Positions 1 through 13,500 of a stretch of DNA of 64,000 nt are shown piece by piece. The notes beneath the pieces were generated by a model. That model saw only the letters and a program-made list of their open reading frames with translations. It was not told the origin of the DNA and searched no databases. This stretch comes from Physcomitrium patens (taxonomy: Eukaryota; Streptophyta; Bryopsida; Funariales; Funariaceae). The stretch is from contig NC_037273.1 of NCBI RefSeq assembly GCF_000002425.4, forward strand, positions 12,143,986 to 12,207,985. The letters are read 5' to 3'. Position 1 is the first letter of the stretch, and each line of letters begins with the position of its first letter. Both the position numbers and the translations under genes were made by a program.

Positions 1-1960
1 CCCCCCCCCACAAACACAACAATTAGTATTAGTGTTTTTAAGCACTAGTCAATGACTTTGTTAAATATATTCAAAACCGAAACCATTAATTTAAAGCACA
101 TCTAATTAGTTTGAGTTTACTAGCAAATCTCCTTTCTTGAAAGATTTGTAGTATTTAAAAAACTCAAGTAGAGAATCATTAGGTTTCAATTTTAAAATAT
201 CTTCTGTGGTGGCTCAGATCTCAAACCTTCTGGAGGCATCTTGTGCTTTTTCCCCTCCTCTCTTGATTATTCTTCTTCCTTTTTGTATTGTGTTTTTTTC
301 AAGGATTCTGGGTGTTCCAAATATTCTAGAAAACTCATACCACAAAAAGCCATCAAAAGTGGAACAATTCATCCCTTTGTTTTGGTCAGTGGGTGGGTCA
401 GGTTCAAAGTGTGCTAACATGGACAATAAACCACAATTGGGGGGGGGGGGGATAAATTAAAAACTAGGTTTAAAGTACATTGCTATCTCAATGAAAAATG
501 GGAATCATGGGTAATTTTTTTCCTTAAACAATCCATTTCCATCACCAAGGCCCTACATTGAACTCGATCTCATCCTTCTGCTCTCATCTAATAACTACAT
601 TTGACATTTTCATGGCAGGCAGGAAAAGAGGGAAAACAAATAAATGAATAAATAAATGAAAATTGATAACTGCATGGAGATGAGAAAGTAACTTGAACAG
701 CTTATTTTTATATTTGTGTAGCTCCTGATCACTATTATTCTGAAATTCTTATGGTCTTTGTGGGTTTGTACTATGGCTCATTACATTGACCCAATTGAGG
801 GCAGTTGTAGTGGTTTGTTTTCCATGTAAATAGTAAAAGCACACATCAATACCAACATTAATGTGTATTAATGTGTATAATAATATAGGCAGATGTGCAG
901 AGGGATGGATGGATAGATAGATACAACAAAAAGCATTTGCATTTAGAATAGTTTGTTGGATGCTATGTAAAGTGATCAGAACTTTTTCTTGTTGTGGAAA
1001 AATACTATTTGCATTTGTATAGTGAGTGAGTGGAAATTAGGGTTTTTCAATGTACATTAGCTGAAAAATCACCCTCAATTTAAACCATGTTTTCTATGAT
1101 AAATGTGACTTGTTTCTTGATTTTTTTAATTTTAATTTTTTTCATATCCGAGCTTTTCATAGATGTATTCTTTCGTCAAAAATAGTTACGGGAAAAATTA
1201 GCATTACAAATGTCTTGCTCAATGCAGAAATTTAATGTCTGTCCAGAGAAAATCATGAAAAAGGTTGTATTGAAACAAAATATAACCCTTCAATATTAAT
1301 TTCCAATTTATCATCAAGAAAAAAAATAATAATAAATGACACATAATGTATTTGTTTTCAAATTTTAAGAAACAATTAACACAAAGATTATTTATTTATT
1401 TATTTATTTTAATAATTGCGGCATGATGTTTCTTTATCATATCTGCAAGGAGTATCTAAATTTTTTTGCAAATAACTAATTAGATTAACCAAAAACACTT
1501 TATTCCATCTGTGTGAGTTTGTGAAATCTGCACTAAGCCTTGAATTTAAACATGCCATCCAATCTTCATTACAGTCTCAAGTTTAATTCAATGTTCCAAT
1601 ATTACAATAGATATTTTAAAATGTAAAATGCATCAAATTCTGATTGTTATTCCAATACTCAATTCATCCTTTTCATTGCAATATACAAATTTGTAATACA
1701 TATATAATTCGATTGTTTGATACCCCTTAATTAATATTCTTTGTTCACTTGATAATATTTGTTGGAACAAAGATCATTAGTAGATCACAAACTTGTAATC
1801 TCAACTACTATTCCTTGCATATTTCATAAAATTTCTATGCACCAAGGTTATAAATTAAGTAAATATTTGTATATATATATATAAATATATATTTGCAGAC
1901 ATATATGAACTGAAATTCAACTGTTCATCCGCTTAATAAGATTTTTTCCGTTCGTCCACC
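1..1960. other. AT-rich intergenic DNA, no gene seen
   Basis: Low-complexity AT-rich sequence with short simple repeats: a C-run at the window edge, GGAT/GATA repeats near 904-925, ATTT repeats near 1388-1410 and a short AT run near 1870. Open frames here are short, and those at about 206-460 on both strands have no recognisable domain or codon character. I see no RNA gene and no retroelement terminus. Confidence 0.6.
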
Positions 1961-3480
1961 AAAGTGATGCTTTTCGATGCGTCGATGCTACAGCACTGTC
2001 TCCGTTGCTCGCACTTTCGCTTGTCACGAGGGAAAAGAGAAAAGGAGGATTATCTCAACCCTAAAACCTGAATCTAACTAAGAAGGAGCAACTAAACACG
2101 GCGGTTGGCCATGTCAACAAGCGATAAACTCAACAAATAATCTCGTGTCTCTCATCAGGGAAGGAAACACAAGTCTCTCCATGCAGCTGGAGAGGGAAAG
2201 AAGAAGCAGAAGAAGAAGCAAAAATCGAATAGTGAAGTTGAGAAATGACGAAAAAAACCACATGGGGTTTAGCTGGTGAAGGGCATTGCTCAGCCGTGAA
2301 TTTTGGCTGGTTTAGTGATTCAGAAGTGAAAACAAACCTCGGCTCTCAATGCCTCCGTCAGCCGTGGAGGTATTTCACGCCGACGCATACGTCACATGCT
2401 CCAAATCATGAACTATGGTGACGCTTGCGTCGCATTTCCCGCAACGCAATGATAAGAGAAATGGTGAGAGCGACAGAGAAAGCCTGCGCTTGCCTAGAAC
2501 CCACAAAATATGATTCCTGAGCGAAAGCATGTGGCGCTGCTAGGTGGACAAAATGGCTTTCTTCAAGCCAAACTGGGAAGAGAGTTGCATGTATTGTGGG
2601 GAAGCTGAATGGGAATCGTCCGGATTCGGCCATCACTTCGGGTTATTTAATAACCTTCCCCCTGTAAAGAAGGAGAATTTTAAGCATACAACCTTCTCGA
2701 ATCTCGAGCGGCATGGCGTTTTCCTGCATTATTACGACATGACAGAGATTTTTCTTTTCCTTTCGTGCCGGTTTTAGCCCATATCTCATTGTGGACAGAT
2801 TATGCCTTTTCCTCCGCCACTTCAGGGATTCTTTCTTCAAGCCAAAAAAATAAAAACTCCATTAAGACAAACGCACTTTTCAGCGAATTTGAACCATCAC
2901 TTGGTACATTCTCCCTTTCCCAACAGCCAATCGGAGCTCCAGCATTACGTCAAGTAAATGGCGTTTGTGGAGTTGCAATTACTTTATTCCCGATTCCGGA
3001 GCCTTCACGATCAGACAGGACAGCGAGAGAGAGCGAGTGAGAGACAGACAGCTCGAGAGAGTAAGAGAGAGAAATCGAGAGAGATTGCTCCAATCAAGTG
3101 GGGGGAGATGGATGGCCCAGGTGATCCATCCGCTAAGCACGCGCGCCAATATCTCCGATGAGGTAACTTAGTCGAAGAAGGAACTGCTCTGCCCAGTTTC
3201 CTCCTTACGCATATGTTTGTGCCTCTTCGGCAACAAAACACCACCTTTTTCCAGGATCTTCTTCCAAAAACGAATTTCGAAGGGCTTCTGCTTCTTCTTC
3301 GTCCTCCTCGTCCCACCATCGGAAATTTCACGTACACTGCGAGCGAGCGCCCGCGACCAGATCTCGCTGCGTCGATCGAATATCCGCCCACAGCTAACTC
3401 TTCGCGGGAATAGGATCCCGTCTCGGCGTGCTCTCCTGTCCCCCCTCCCTCGTTGCCTATTTCCGAAGCTAGAAAACGCA
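1960..3480. other. GC-richer gene-like island without a readable gene
   Basis: Base composition rises sharply between AT-rich flanks. The stretch includes a GA-rich segment (about 3020-3085) and pyrimidine-rich segments (about 3260-3310) typical of plant promoters and 5' untranslated regions. The longest open frame, 156 codons on the minus strand (3011-3481), is Arg/Ser-rich, overlaps frames on the other strand and matches no family I know, so I treat it as chance. It could be a promoter plus untranslated exon of a non-coding transcript, or the remnant of a lost gene. Confidence 0.35.
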
Positions 3481-4053
3481 TAAAGGAATCGAATGGTATT
3501 ATTGTGTGGTAGATAGAATATTTTGTGTAGCTTATACGTAATAATTGTTCAATGTCGCATTTAAAGGCTAGATGAGGAGGGAAAGTGGGTACAGAACATT
3601 TCTTCGCAAGTTTATGTAATCATCATACCTCCTAAAAGTGGATTGCTTTTGCATCGATGCATTTTGGTGATGTTTTGGGGTTTTACCAAGTTAAGGATCC
3701 AACATGGATCAATACATAATTCTCGTAATAATTAACTTCTTTAACGATTCTTCAAAGACTCAGCTCTTTTCCAAAATAGAAGTTGGTTTTCTTGTTTACA
3801 TTTGTTATGCTCACGCCATTTGTAGCATTCTTATAACATCTTCGTGAAGTGTAATTTGTCTCCTTGATTTCCCAACACTAGCCAAAAGTATAAATTAATT
3901 AATTAATGTAAGAAGTGTTGTTAATGTCACCACAATTTTTCCTCTTGTCCCTACGACCCACCACTCACCCAACATGAGTTATTTTATTTCAATCAAGAAA
4001 ATTATTATTATTTAAATATTTGTTCTTTTCTTACATACCATATATAATGAATG

Positions 4054-4088
<35 letters not shown>

Positions 4089-5200
4089 AATAGGTGGTGG
4101 GTCATGATGCAACAACATAAGTAATATTAACAAAAATGTTGGTGATATTAGCAGTACCTTCTTTATATATATATAAATGTATATTACAAAGAATGATAAA
4201 TTGTCAAATAAAAGATACACACTGAAGTGGCAAATCAAAGGATATAAATGAAAACCTCTTTTTGTTGACATGACCAACATTTATAATAAAATTGATGGTA
4301 ATAAACAGAACCAAGACACTTTGTGTGTCTATATGTTCAAACATTCACATACATGTATCTATACAAGAATTGATAGATTTTAATATGAAAGATTTTTTTG
4401 TAATTTTCCCTAATATATTCTATGCAAATTGGCTTCATATAATATAAAATCGATCTTATTTATACAACAAAATCTATAATTTATTTGAATACATCAATCT
4501 TTTTAATTGCCTAAAAATAAGATGGATGTCCCACACAATTGCACATATATATATATATATATATATATGTTTGTAGAAACAATTACTATTACTATTTGAA
4601 GCATGGTGTTGTATGTTTGGACTATGCTTTCTTCAAGAAAAAAAAAAAAAAAAAAAAAAATACACATTTTGATTCAACCAGTATCACACTAACTTCTTAG
4701 TCTTTGAAAACAATACCTACATTGAATAGGAAGTGTACAAAGTTATTACGAATTCTTAATAATAATAAGAGTACCCAAATAAAGATAGACAATAAAATGA
4801 TTAATTAGTAGCCTTCCACCAAAAATCTATTGTTTTTCGTATCAATGGGCAAAGCAATATTGTGAATAGGCTCAATAAATATGGCTTTATATTGTTCCTT
4901 TTCCATTCGTACAAGCACAGCTAGGAACCAATCAAAGAATTTCACTTCCCCAACATTCTATGACAAACATTCTTGTATATCACAATTATTTCATTTCAAT
5001 CTGTGGGATTGGTAACAAGTCATCGGATTGTACAAACATGGATGAGAAGAAAAGTAAACTTTCACAAACGATCTTAAAGTTTTTATAAAAAGAATAACGA
5101 GAATATTCCTAACTAAAGTAAATAAAGTAATAGTACTCTAACTGAATACTAAAAAAACGCTTCATAAATTCTATGTGTATACGTATGTGTATGTAATCCT
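3481..5200. other. AT-rich intergenic DNA with microsatellites
   Basis: No gene seen. It holds AT dinucleotide tracts at about 4055-4086 and 4544-4568, a poly-A run near 4638-4660 and scattered short open frames without recognisable content. Confidence 0.6.
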
Positions 5201-5810
5201 AAATGACTCTCCATGAGTCCCTGCACAAGAAAGCCTAATTTTGACAGCAGGATACCTGCCGCATGTCCTAGGGGAGAGTACAGCCTTTTACTTTTTAAAA
5301 CTTTATGTTCGTTACTTTTTTGTTCGTTAATGATGTGGGTGGGGGGGGGCAGTGCTTTCTTCTTCTACTTTCTTCTAGATCCTTGCCTCCTTTCACTTTT
5401 TCTCAAAGGAATGGAATAGAACTGAACAGAAGAGAATGGAGAGAGGGAGAGAGAGAGAGAGAGAGAGTTGAAACGAGACCCGGAATCCATGATGGGACCC
5501 ATCCCATCATCTGGCCAACCCCGCCCTCTCATCACCCGGCGGCCCGTGGTCCGAGGCCAACGAAGTCTCGGGGGGGGGGGGGGGGGGGATTTCTAGAAGA
5601 TTCCACTTTGCCGGTCCCAACTGTAAGGGAGGTTCCTCTTTGGGGGGGATGACGTGGAGGGAGGGGGGCAGCTCCCAACCTGCCCTTTTCTGCCCGGCTC
5701 CAACTGCCCGGCCTGTCCAGGCAGTTGCTGCTTCCTGAATTTCCATTGTTTCCGTGGAACAGGGTGAATAACTTAAGTTCGCCTTTTTTTTTTTTCTTTT
5801 TTTCATTGGA
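5200..5810. other. Short GC-rich island with poly-G tract
   Basis: A 600-bp GC-richer stretch with a GA microsatellite (about 5445-5467), an uninterrupted run of 19 G (5570-5588) and a second G-rich run near 5641-5668. Overlapping open frames on both strands are low-complexity and not convincing as proteins. It resembles a promoter/untranslated-exon fragment, but no transcript can be inferred. Confidence 0.35.
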
Positions 5811-5922
5811 TACCTTTCTCAGATACTTTTATGTGGAATGTACGTGTGCATGTATGCATATGTACATAAAAACATGCGTATTATATCTACAACTAAATAT
5901 GCTATTTTTTTATATTTACGAG

Positions 5923-5963
<41 letters not shown>

Positions 5964-5982
5964 AAAACCATCTAAGAGTAAG

Positions 5983-6036
5983 CCATTTAATTTTCAATAA
6001 CCATTTAATTTTCAGTAACCATTTAATTTTCAATAC
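5983..6036. repeat. 18-bp tandem repeat, three copies
   Basis: Three back-to-back copies of CCATTTAATTTTCARTAM differ at one or two positions. This is a local minisatellite in intergenic DNA with no associated gene. Confidence 0.9.
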
Positions 6037-7339
6037 CACTCACTGTCAGTATAGAAATGTAGTTTTAAAAATTAAATTTGGTAAGTAAATATTTAAATTA
6101 AGAATATATTACTTTTTATTTTAAGAAAAATAAATAAATAAAAAGAAGCTACAAGATTGAGTTTGTTCTTTGACTGTGTTACATGGTCCCAAATAAAAGC
6201 AGGTAAAGAAAAATAAGGTAAAGAAAAGAAAAATCTAAGGTAGTCATTGGAATTGAGATCTTTCACATTGCAATAGTATATAGGTTTTGTTTTAAAATAA
6301 AAATAATTCTGGAAAATAACTTATGAATTTCAATGATTATTTCTTCTTTTGTTTTGATTTGAAGACACAAATTTTCTCATTCAAAAAAGATGTAAAAAGT
6401 ATAAATCTAATTAGTCGCCAACTTTGTATTATAGAACTAGAATATTTCGTGGTTTAAATTAAAAATTATTTATCTTTAATAATTATCTATCTTAGAACAC
6501 ATACGTCATGTAAAACATTACTTTCTATAGTAAATCATATCTTAGATTTATTTTTAGGTAATATGTGTTTAAAATAAAAATAAGTGAATGAGAATATTAT
6601 GAAATTTGATTAAAGTATGCAAAAATTAAAAATAAATTAGTACAAAGATTTTTTCCAACAATATTTATTACCATTCTTAAAACATAATAATATTAAAGAA
6701 ATCTTAGACAACCAATATTTTAATTGTCATGCATTTGTTTTTAGTTCAAAATATTTAAATAAAAGCAAATGTTTGTGTCACTATAGATAAACAATGCAAC
6801 CAAAAATTATATTTTGAAAAACATTTAGGCTATTAATTAACATGTTTAATGTAGTAAGAAAAAATCACATATAAATTTTTATATTAAGTATTTTGATTTA
6901 AAAATAAAAACAAGATTTAAAATTTTTATTGTAATATCATATGTATAAAAAAAATTACATACACATATTAGTTATCATATCTATTTTATTGCTAAATTAT
7001 ATAAAATCTAATAGTTGAATATAATTTATTTTTTCTTCATGCATTCAATTCCCTTTACTTCTATAAAATGCTAAAGTGCCAATAAAAATACTAGTAAACA
7101 TAAAAAACTTAAAATAAATATTTTTAATCATTATTATTCATTTTATTTTAAATAGTAAATATTTAAAATATAAAATTTTAAAAAATGATATATTTAACTC
7201 TCATTATAATTAATTTTATTAAAGTCAAGTTTAGATTATAATTAATCTATTTTTTGGTCTCAATTTATACCACCAAAAATAACCTTGAACGTAGTTAATT
7301 AACTAACTATCTAGTAAACCATCTAATCACATGTCTAAC

Positions 7340-7375
<36 letters not shown>

Positions 7376-9095
7376 TATAAATATTTTATTATTAATTGTT
7401 AGATGTTTTATAGTGTGCAATAGCCTTTGGGCAACTGTTAGATTATCTTTATGACTTTTAGAATCATTATTGTACTCTATGCAACTTGAAAATGTTTGAT
7501 TGCCAACTATTCCATCTCTTGTCTTAACTACTTGCACGTCAACATCACTATCTTTATTGTGAATGGCATCTTCTGCTCCATCTTTGTTTAGTTTAGCAAC
7601 TAAAGCCAAGTTCTCTTGATTGAAAAATTCATCAACACCCATTGCATTTTCATTGATTCCAATAAAATCATCAAATTATTTACTCCTCAATGTAGGAGCT
7701 CATTGAATAGAAATATAATATCTACATGCGCATTTTGGAAAATCTTACTATCACGGAGATGTATATTATTGTCAATTGTAGCTATGTGTGAAGGAAGAAA
7801 GATCTCTATATATTTTTAGTAATTTGCAATCATTTTCTAATTCATTTCTCTTTATATGTTTTCAATAAATGTAATTACTTCATATAAGTTAATCTTATGT
7901 ATATTTGTTGAGACTTAATTATTTGAAATGTTATCAATTTGGCCATAATGTGTTGAAGTTTTAGTTTCTTATATTACAACTTAGAATTGATAATGATTCT
8001 AGCATTGCATGGTTGCAAGTTAGCTATGGACTGAGATGGCAATAAATTCACTTAGACATGTAAAAATTCTAATAAAACTTTGTTATTTATAAACTAAATA
8101 AAAGCATTATCACAAAATATAAGAATATTTCTTCTTTGATTCTACATCTTTTAATTGAATAATGCAATTTATTTAAGAAAAATTATTGAATTCATTTATA
8201 TAATTGTATTATGATGGTATTTTATTAAAAATTGTCTCAATACTTGAAATTACATGGATTTTTTTACTTTCTTATAAGAATTTGAAGGATTTTGTCTCAT
8301 CTATCACTATTTACATCAAATAATAAATTAATTTGTTGTTTATTTTATTTTATTTTATTTTATTTTATTTGCAACTTATTACAACATTTGCTAAAGTTCA
8401 ATTTAAAAGCATAAAATTTCATGAAAATTGAAGATATTGCATGGTGCATAAGCTTGTAGGACTTATACAATTTTTTCTGCTCCTTCTTAAGTTGCTAGTA
8501 TAGACCACTTTTTGCTTCATCGTACAAGACAATGTTTTTTAAGTTATTTCTCTTTATTAAATTTGTAAACCATCCAACAAAAAAATTTATATGTATCTTT
8601 GTCAATTCTTAGTACTTTAGCAAAGTATTTTACTTTCAAATTTAAGAACAATATTACTAAAGTGAGGATTTTTTACTTTTGAGATTACATACCTAAATCA
8701 TGAAGGCCTCTTCTAAATAATACTACTTGTTAATTTTAATATGTTTTGATATTTTTCCACATTATAAGATAATTTTGGTCAAGACTTCCTATCAAAAATA
8801 ATCTTAGATATTATTATCTTATAGTACCAAATTTTTTTAATTAATTCTTTTAATATTATTTTTAGATTATCAATCTTTTGTTAATACATCTTTTTCTTGT
8901 TTTGGATTGTTAGTTGGACACATTTAAGTGGCATAATTTAAAATTGACATGTGGTTTGAAGAAAGATTAGTTTTGATTCAAAAAATAAAGATATAAAATA
9001 TATTTTTTAATCTAGATGATGTCACCAAAAGCAAGTATAGTATATTACTAAATTTCAAAAGAAATTAAATATTAAATATATTATTCTAATCAACA
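6037..9095. other. AT-rich intergenic DNA, no supported gene
   Basis: Very AT-rich, with an AT tract (about 7344-7370) and a TTTTA pentanucleotide repeat (about 8339-8370). One minus-strand open stretch (7307-7642) has about 85 codons of mixed composition (Asp/Lys/Asn-rich). It begins at an ATG but runs into low-complexity sequence and matches no family I recognise. It may be an exon or gag-like remnant. Confidence 0.5.
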
Positions 9096-9100
9096 ATAAG

Positions 9101-9620
9101 TATTAAGGATATGAATCTCAAAGAAAGAGAATACTCAATATACTCATGTATTAAAGAAGGGAACTAAAAAGTCACTCAAAAGATGATGTAATATTAAACT
9201 AGAATGGCTATTGCCAAAAAAAAGAAGATTAGAAAGTCTTGAAACAAGACTAAGGACTAGAAAGACGTTGACAAGAGTGAGGAAGGCTTCATTCTTGCCT
9301 CTATATATATTCTTAACTAGGAGCTATGTTACAATGTCCTATGGGACCTCCAAAACATGTTGACTTTGCTAATCACATGTCTTAACTTGCAAGGCATGTT
9401 ATCTATGTATGCACCACATAGTTAACTTATTCCACAAGCTACCAATATGTGGTTAACTTGTTGGCCAAGTTTCTATTCTATAAATACATCTAAAGTCAAT
9501 ACTACATCTATGAAGCTTCTATGAAGCTCATCTAGAAGACTTTATGAAATTAATCTATATTTACCTACTTCTATCCAATCATATAAGTAACTATTGATGT
9601 AAATATATATGTTCATGAGA
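9101..9620 (-). repeat. Solo LTR of element-A family, with target duplication
   Basis: A 520-bp sequence is the reverse complement of an LTR related to that of element A. It is flanked by identical 5-bp duplications ATAAG (9096-9100 and 9621-9625), with no internal retroelement sequence beside it. That is the footprint of a solo LTR left by LTR-LTR recombination. On the minus strand the TATA box lies at 9309-9302. The conserved transcript-start motif ACTCTTGTCAA begins at 9278, 31 nt downstream, as in the full-length copies. The termini have drifted from TG/CA to TA-like ends. Confidence 0.88.
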
Positions 9621-9625
9621 ATAAG

Positions 9626-9637
9626 TTAACAATATTC

Positions 9638-9677
<40 letters not shown>

Positions 9678-9989
9678 TATATTATTATGTCATCAACAAT
9701 AATATCATTGTTAATATCATTAAATCATTTATAATATTAAAATATTGTTAATATTAATTACATATTAATAATGTGATAAGAATCTTTGATATTAATAATA
9801 TGAATCATATTAACAATATAAAGACTCATTATAGTCAACATTGATTGTATAGAATATTCTCAATTTCACTATATAATCAACATTTTTTTTGATCTTGAGA
9901 AGTTGATTGTAACAAAGGTTAATTTTAATCGACTTCTAAGATTTTCTTCCTTACTTTTTAAAGCTTTTAATGGATGACTTTTAGCAAGT

Positions 9990-10021
<32 letters not shown>

Positions 10022-10361
10022 TAAGAGGAATCCTAAATCATTTTATTTTTATTTTTAATGTGACTACTTTAGTAAGTTTAATGTCTGATAAATGTGCTCA
10101 ATTTAAAACGTCTAGATAAAAAAAAAACGTGAATTCCTTAAAGTAATTACTTGGTTTGTAGGTTTTTGTCATTTGTATAAATCTATCAGCTTTTAAGATC
10201 TTATGATGGTCAATTTATTTATTTATTTTATTAATATTTTTATTAGGTTATTCAAATGTAGATTGTGAGGTAGGTTTTAAATTCTTTTTTTAAATTTGTA
10301 TTAGAGAAGTTTCATATTTTTTTTAGAATTTAATCATTATTTATTTGGAATTTATAGAATT

Positions 10362-10407
<46 letters not shown>

Positions 10408-10530
10408 TTATTTTTTTGGTTTACCTATTCTATGATAATAAAAGAAAACTATTCCAATACAATGGAAAGTTGTTACATTTAATAAATGAGTGATCACAAC
10501 CCTAAACACCATAAAGACTGCTTACTTAAG
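9626..10530. other. AT-rich intergenic DNA with AT tracts
   Basis: No gene seen. AT dinucleotide tracts lie at about 9641-9670 and 10365-10400. An AAATA-type repeat is near 10000. Confidence 0.6.
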
Positions 10531-13500
10531 TTGAAACGTGTATATTTTGGGTGCTTACAGCTTATATGTTTTAATGGAGAAAAAAACAGTGGAGTTGGTT
10601 GGTGGATCTAGATCGGAGGAGGAATGGCCCCGTTCGTCGCCGCTCATCGGCACCGGCGCCGCAGAGGGCGATCGGACCACGACCCAACCAAGCCCAGCTT
10701 CGGCTTCGGCACCAGGGGATCGCAACCCACATCTTCGAGAGCACTGTGGGATTTGTTTTTTTGTTTTACCGATGGGGAGGTCCAGAGGGCAAGGAATGGG
10801 AGAGCATCGATGGATTGACGGATCAGGCCCGGGCGGGACGAGTCTAACGTTCATCGACTGATCGGTCCTCGGTGCGGCGGCACCTGCTGCAGCAGATCAG
10901 GCACGACACGGATGCAAGACTGGTTGGTGCCGGGGATGATCTCGCGACATCGGGCGGTGAATCCACAACCTAGCGGGGTCTGAGCCAACCAAGGCTTCTT
11001 TCCATGCTTGTTGGAGTTGCAGTTCCAGGGACCATGGGATCGTGGCTATTCTATATCCTGAGTGATGCGGGAAAATAGTGTAAGAGAGTGTTGGAGCCCA
11101 GTTGGGCGATCGGCAAGGGGGGCTGCTCACTTAATTTTATATGGGTGAGGGGAAGTCCTTTCTTCAACTGTCTCTTCCATGGTGATCTGGATGGGGGCCA
11201 TCTAATCCACACGGTTCAATTATTGGAACCGCCACTTGCTTTCCTTTTCAGTTGTCCTCGTGTTGTCCAGATTAAGATACATCTATTTTATGTTTGTGTA
11301 TTTATATATGTTCTTTCTTCCTATCTTTCTCTTTCTCTTTTTTTCTCTCTCTCCAGATAGTTATACTAGAGGCTCCCTGGTGGTCAAATAATTGCGACCA
11401 CTGTGTTGTTCCAGGTTTGCCTTTTCCTCCACAGTGACACTTTTAGGTCTGGAGAAATAAACATGTATTCTTACACACTGCTGCACGGATGGTTTGAAGG
11501 GTCGGACGAGCGCTGGACGGCTTCTAATTTATGCTCCCCACACAAGGGAGAACTTGTGGAGCACTTTAGCGCAGTGGGTTCTATGATGTTGTCCGGAGTC
11601 GTTCACCGCATTCTAATCATCCAGCGCATGAGTCTGCAGAGATTGCCTTCGATCTCACTTAAATGGTGCTACGCAGAAGAGGTTGGGCACCACAGCTAAC
11701 CGCTCTAATTTAACACTAGGAAGCTCAGTGCTGCAGTAGGCCGTGAGGAACAAAGGCTAACGACAAGGGGTGTAACTTGCCAGACTCTGGAACTTGGTCT
11801 GCCGCGTTTGAGTGGGCAGCTCTGACTACTCGCTCATCATTTTGCGACAGAATTCTAACACATGTGTGGAAGTACCAACAGTGTATTTCTTACACACACC
11901 AGACCAGCCGGTGTGATGGAAGAATTAAAAGGAAACTTCGAGCTGGCCCTTACTGTGGGAATGGATGACTGCAGGGAACGAGGGTGTTGGCTGGCCACGA
12001 GAATAATTTTGTCCGACAGTGGAGCTACGATCCAAAACATCCAACATGCTAATTAATCTAGTACGGTGGAAGGAATTCGTCAGACGGTGGAAAAATTGGA
12101 ATTCCATCCAAATCATGGGCTCAGGAGCTCAGTCGTCATGAGTGCGGACCCGAGAGAACGAAATAGATTAATATTCTCTGGAAGATAAGATCCTCGGGAG
12201 CCGGTGGGTACTATTCTGAACACACTACTTTACAGCTAACCGAGGAAGTGGTTTGGTGTTTTACGAGGTCATGCTATTGACTTTTAGCGCATGATCAAGG
12301 CTTTCTGTGGTTAGGAGCACAATGAAGGTTCGGATGGCGCTGGGGGTAGTGAATGGGGGAAAAAAACAAAAACGGCCAAACATTGTCTTGGAACTTTGGT
12401 CTCTCATGAATCATCAAGGACAGACGTGATTGCTGCATCTAGCATGTCTCGAAATTAATCTATTTGGCAATAAGTTCTGGAATTGCGGCTCAAAAGACCA
12501 GTTTTGTTACAAATCAGTGCATCTTGTGGGGGGTCTGAAAAACTGACACCAGTTCATAAGGTTCGGTGTCGAGTTTCAAAGCGGTGCGTTGAGTCGGTTG
12601 TTCAATTCTGTGTGACACATGGATTAATTACTGCTAGGTTTTAGTTTTTCTAGACTGTAAGCAAAGATCTGGATTTTCGAAGACGAAGATGATGAGAAAG
12701 CACACAACGAAAGCGACCTTAGCGGACGGTGGCGCAAAATCATTATTATTTTGGTGAATTCCAAGTTTGAACAAGAGAGCATAGCTAGTCGAAATATAAA
12801 TATTCCTCGCTGATTAATTCCACCCAATCAATTTGATAGCGTAAGATGATAAGTTTGAACGAACCTAGGGGGAAGATCATGAAGAGAACTTGCTCCTTCA
12901 GATGAACAGTAGCTTGTTCTAATGTTCGACTTGACCATCTGAAATTTCCATACAACAAAAGGTTTCGGTGAGCCGTGGAAAATGCTTTTAGTCGCTCAGT
13001 ATGCACAGTGCAGGATATCAATCTGATTCGTAAGCCTCACCCTCTCATCACCTTAAATACATTTAGATGTTAAGTTTTTATCTCAAACGTGTGATGCAAA
13101 TTAATAGTAGGCTATTTGATGAGCTGCTCTTTTTATTATGCATCTATGACACAACCAAAATTTTGGATAAACTAATGCAGAGCAAAAGCCGGCAAGCCGT
13201 TCAGAACAAACTTCACTTTGTGTTGTCAGTCGTTCCGAAAACCTGTTGCTGTTATCATACACTATTTTAGAACAAACACATTGAAATAATTGGAATAATC
13301 AAAACGTGTACTTTACAGCTCGAACACAATTTTAAGTGCTTCTTTGACTAGTAATTGGTGTTAGGAGGTTAAGTAGCCATCCACTTGGGTTCTGAAAGAA
13401 AGTATGAGAGACGGTCCGAGGTGTATTGCAGAAGTCTTGAACAAGTTGCTGGCTAGCCTAAATGAAGTTGGCTTGGGTGCCTCATACTCATCGTAACACA

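Noticed and set aside
3011..3481. 156-codon minus-strand open frame
   Set aside because: Low-complexity Arg/Ser composition, overlaps frames on the other strand, no domain, no splice context; likely chance in GC-rich DNA.
10538..10861. Overlapping 99-107-codon frames on both strands
   Set aside because: Several frames are open at once because the DNA is GC-rich; none has recognisable content and none can be linked to further exons.
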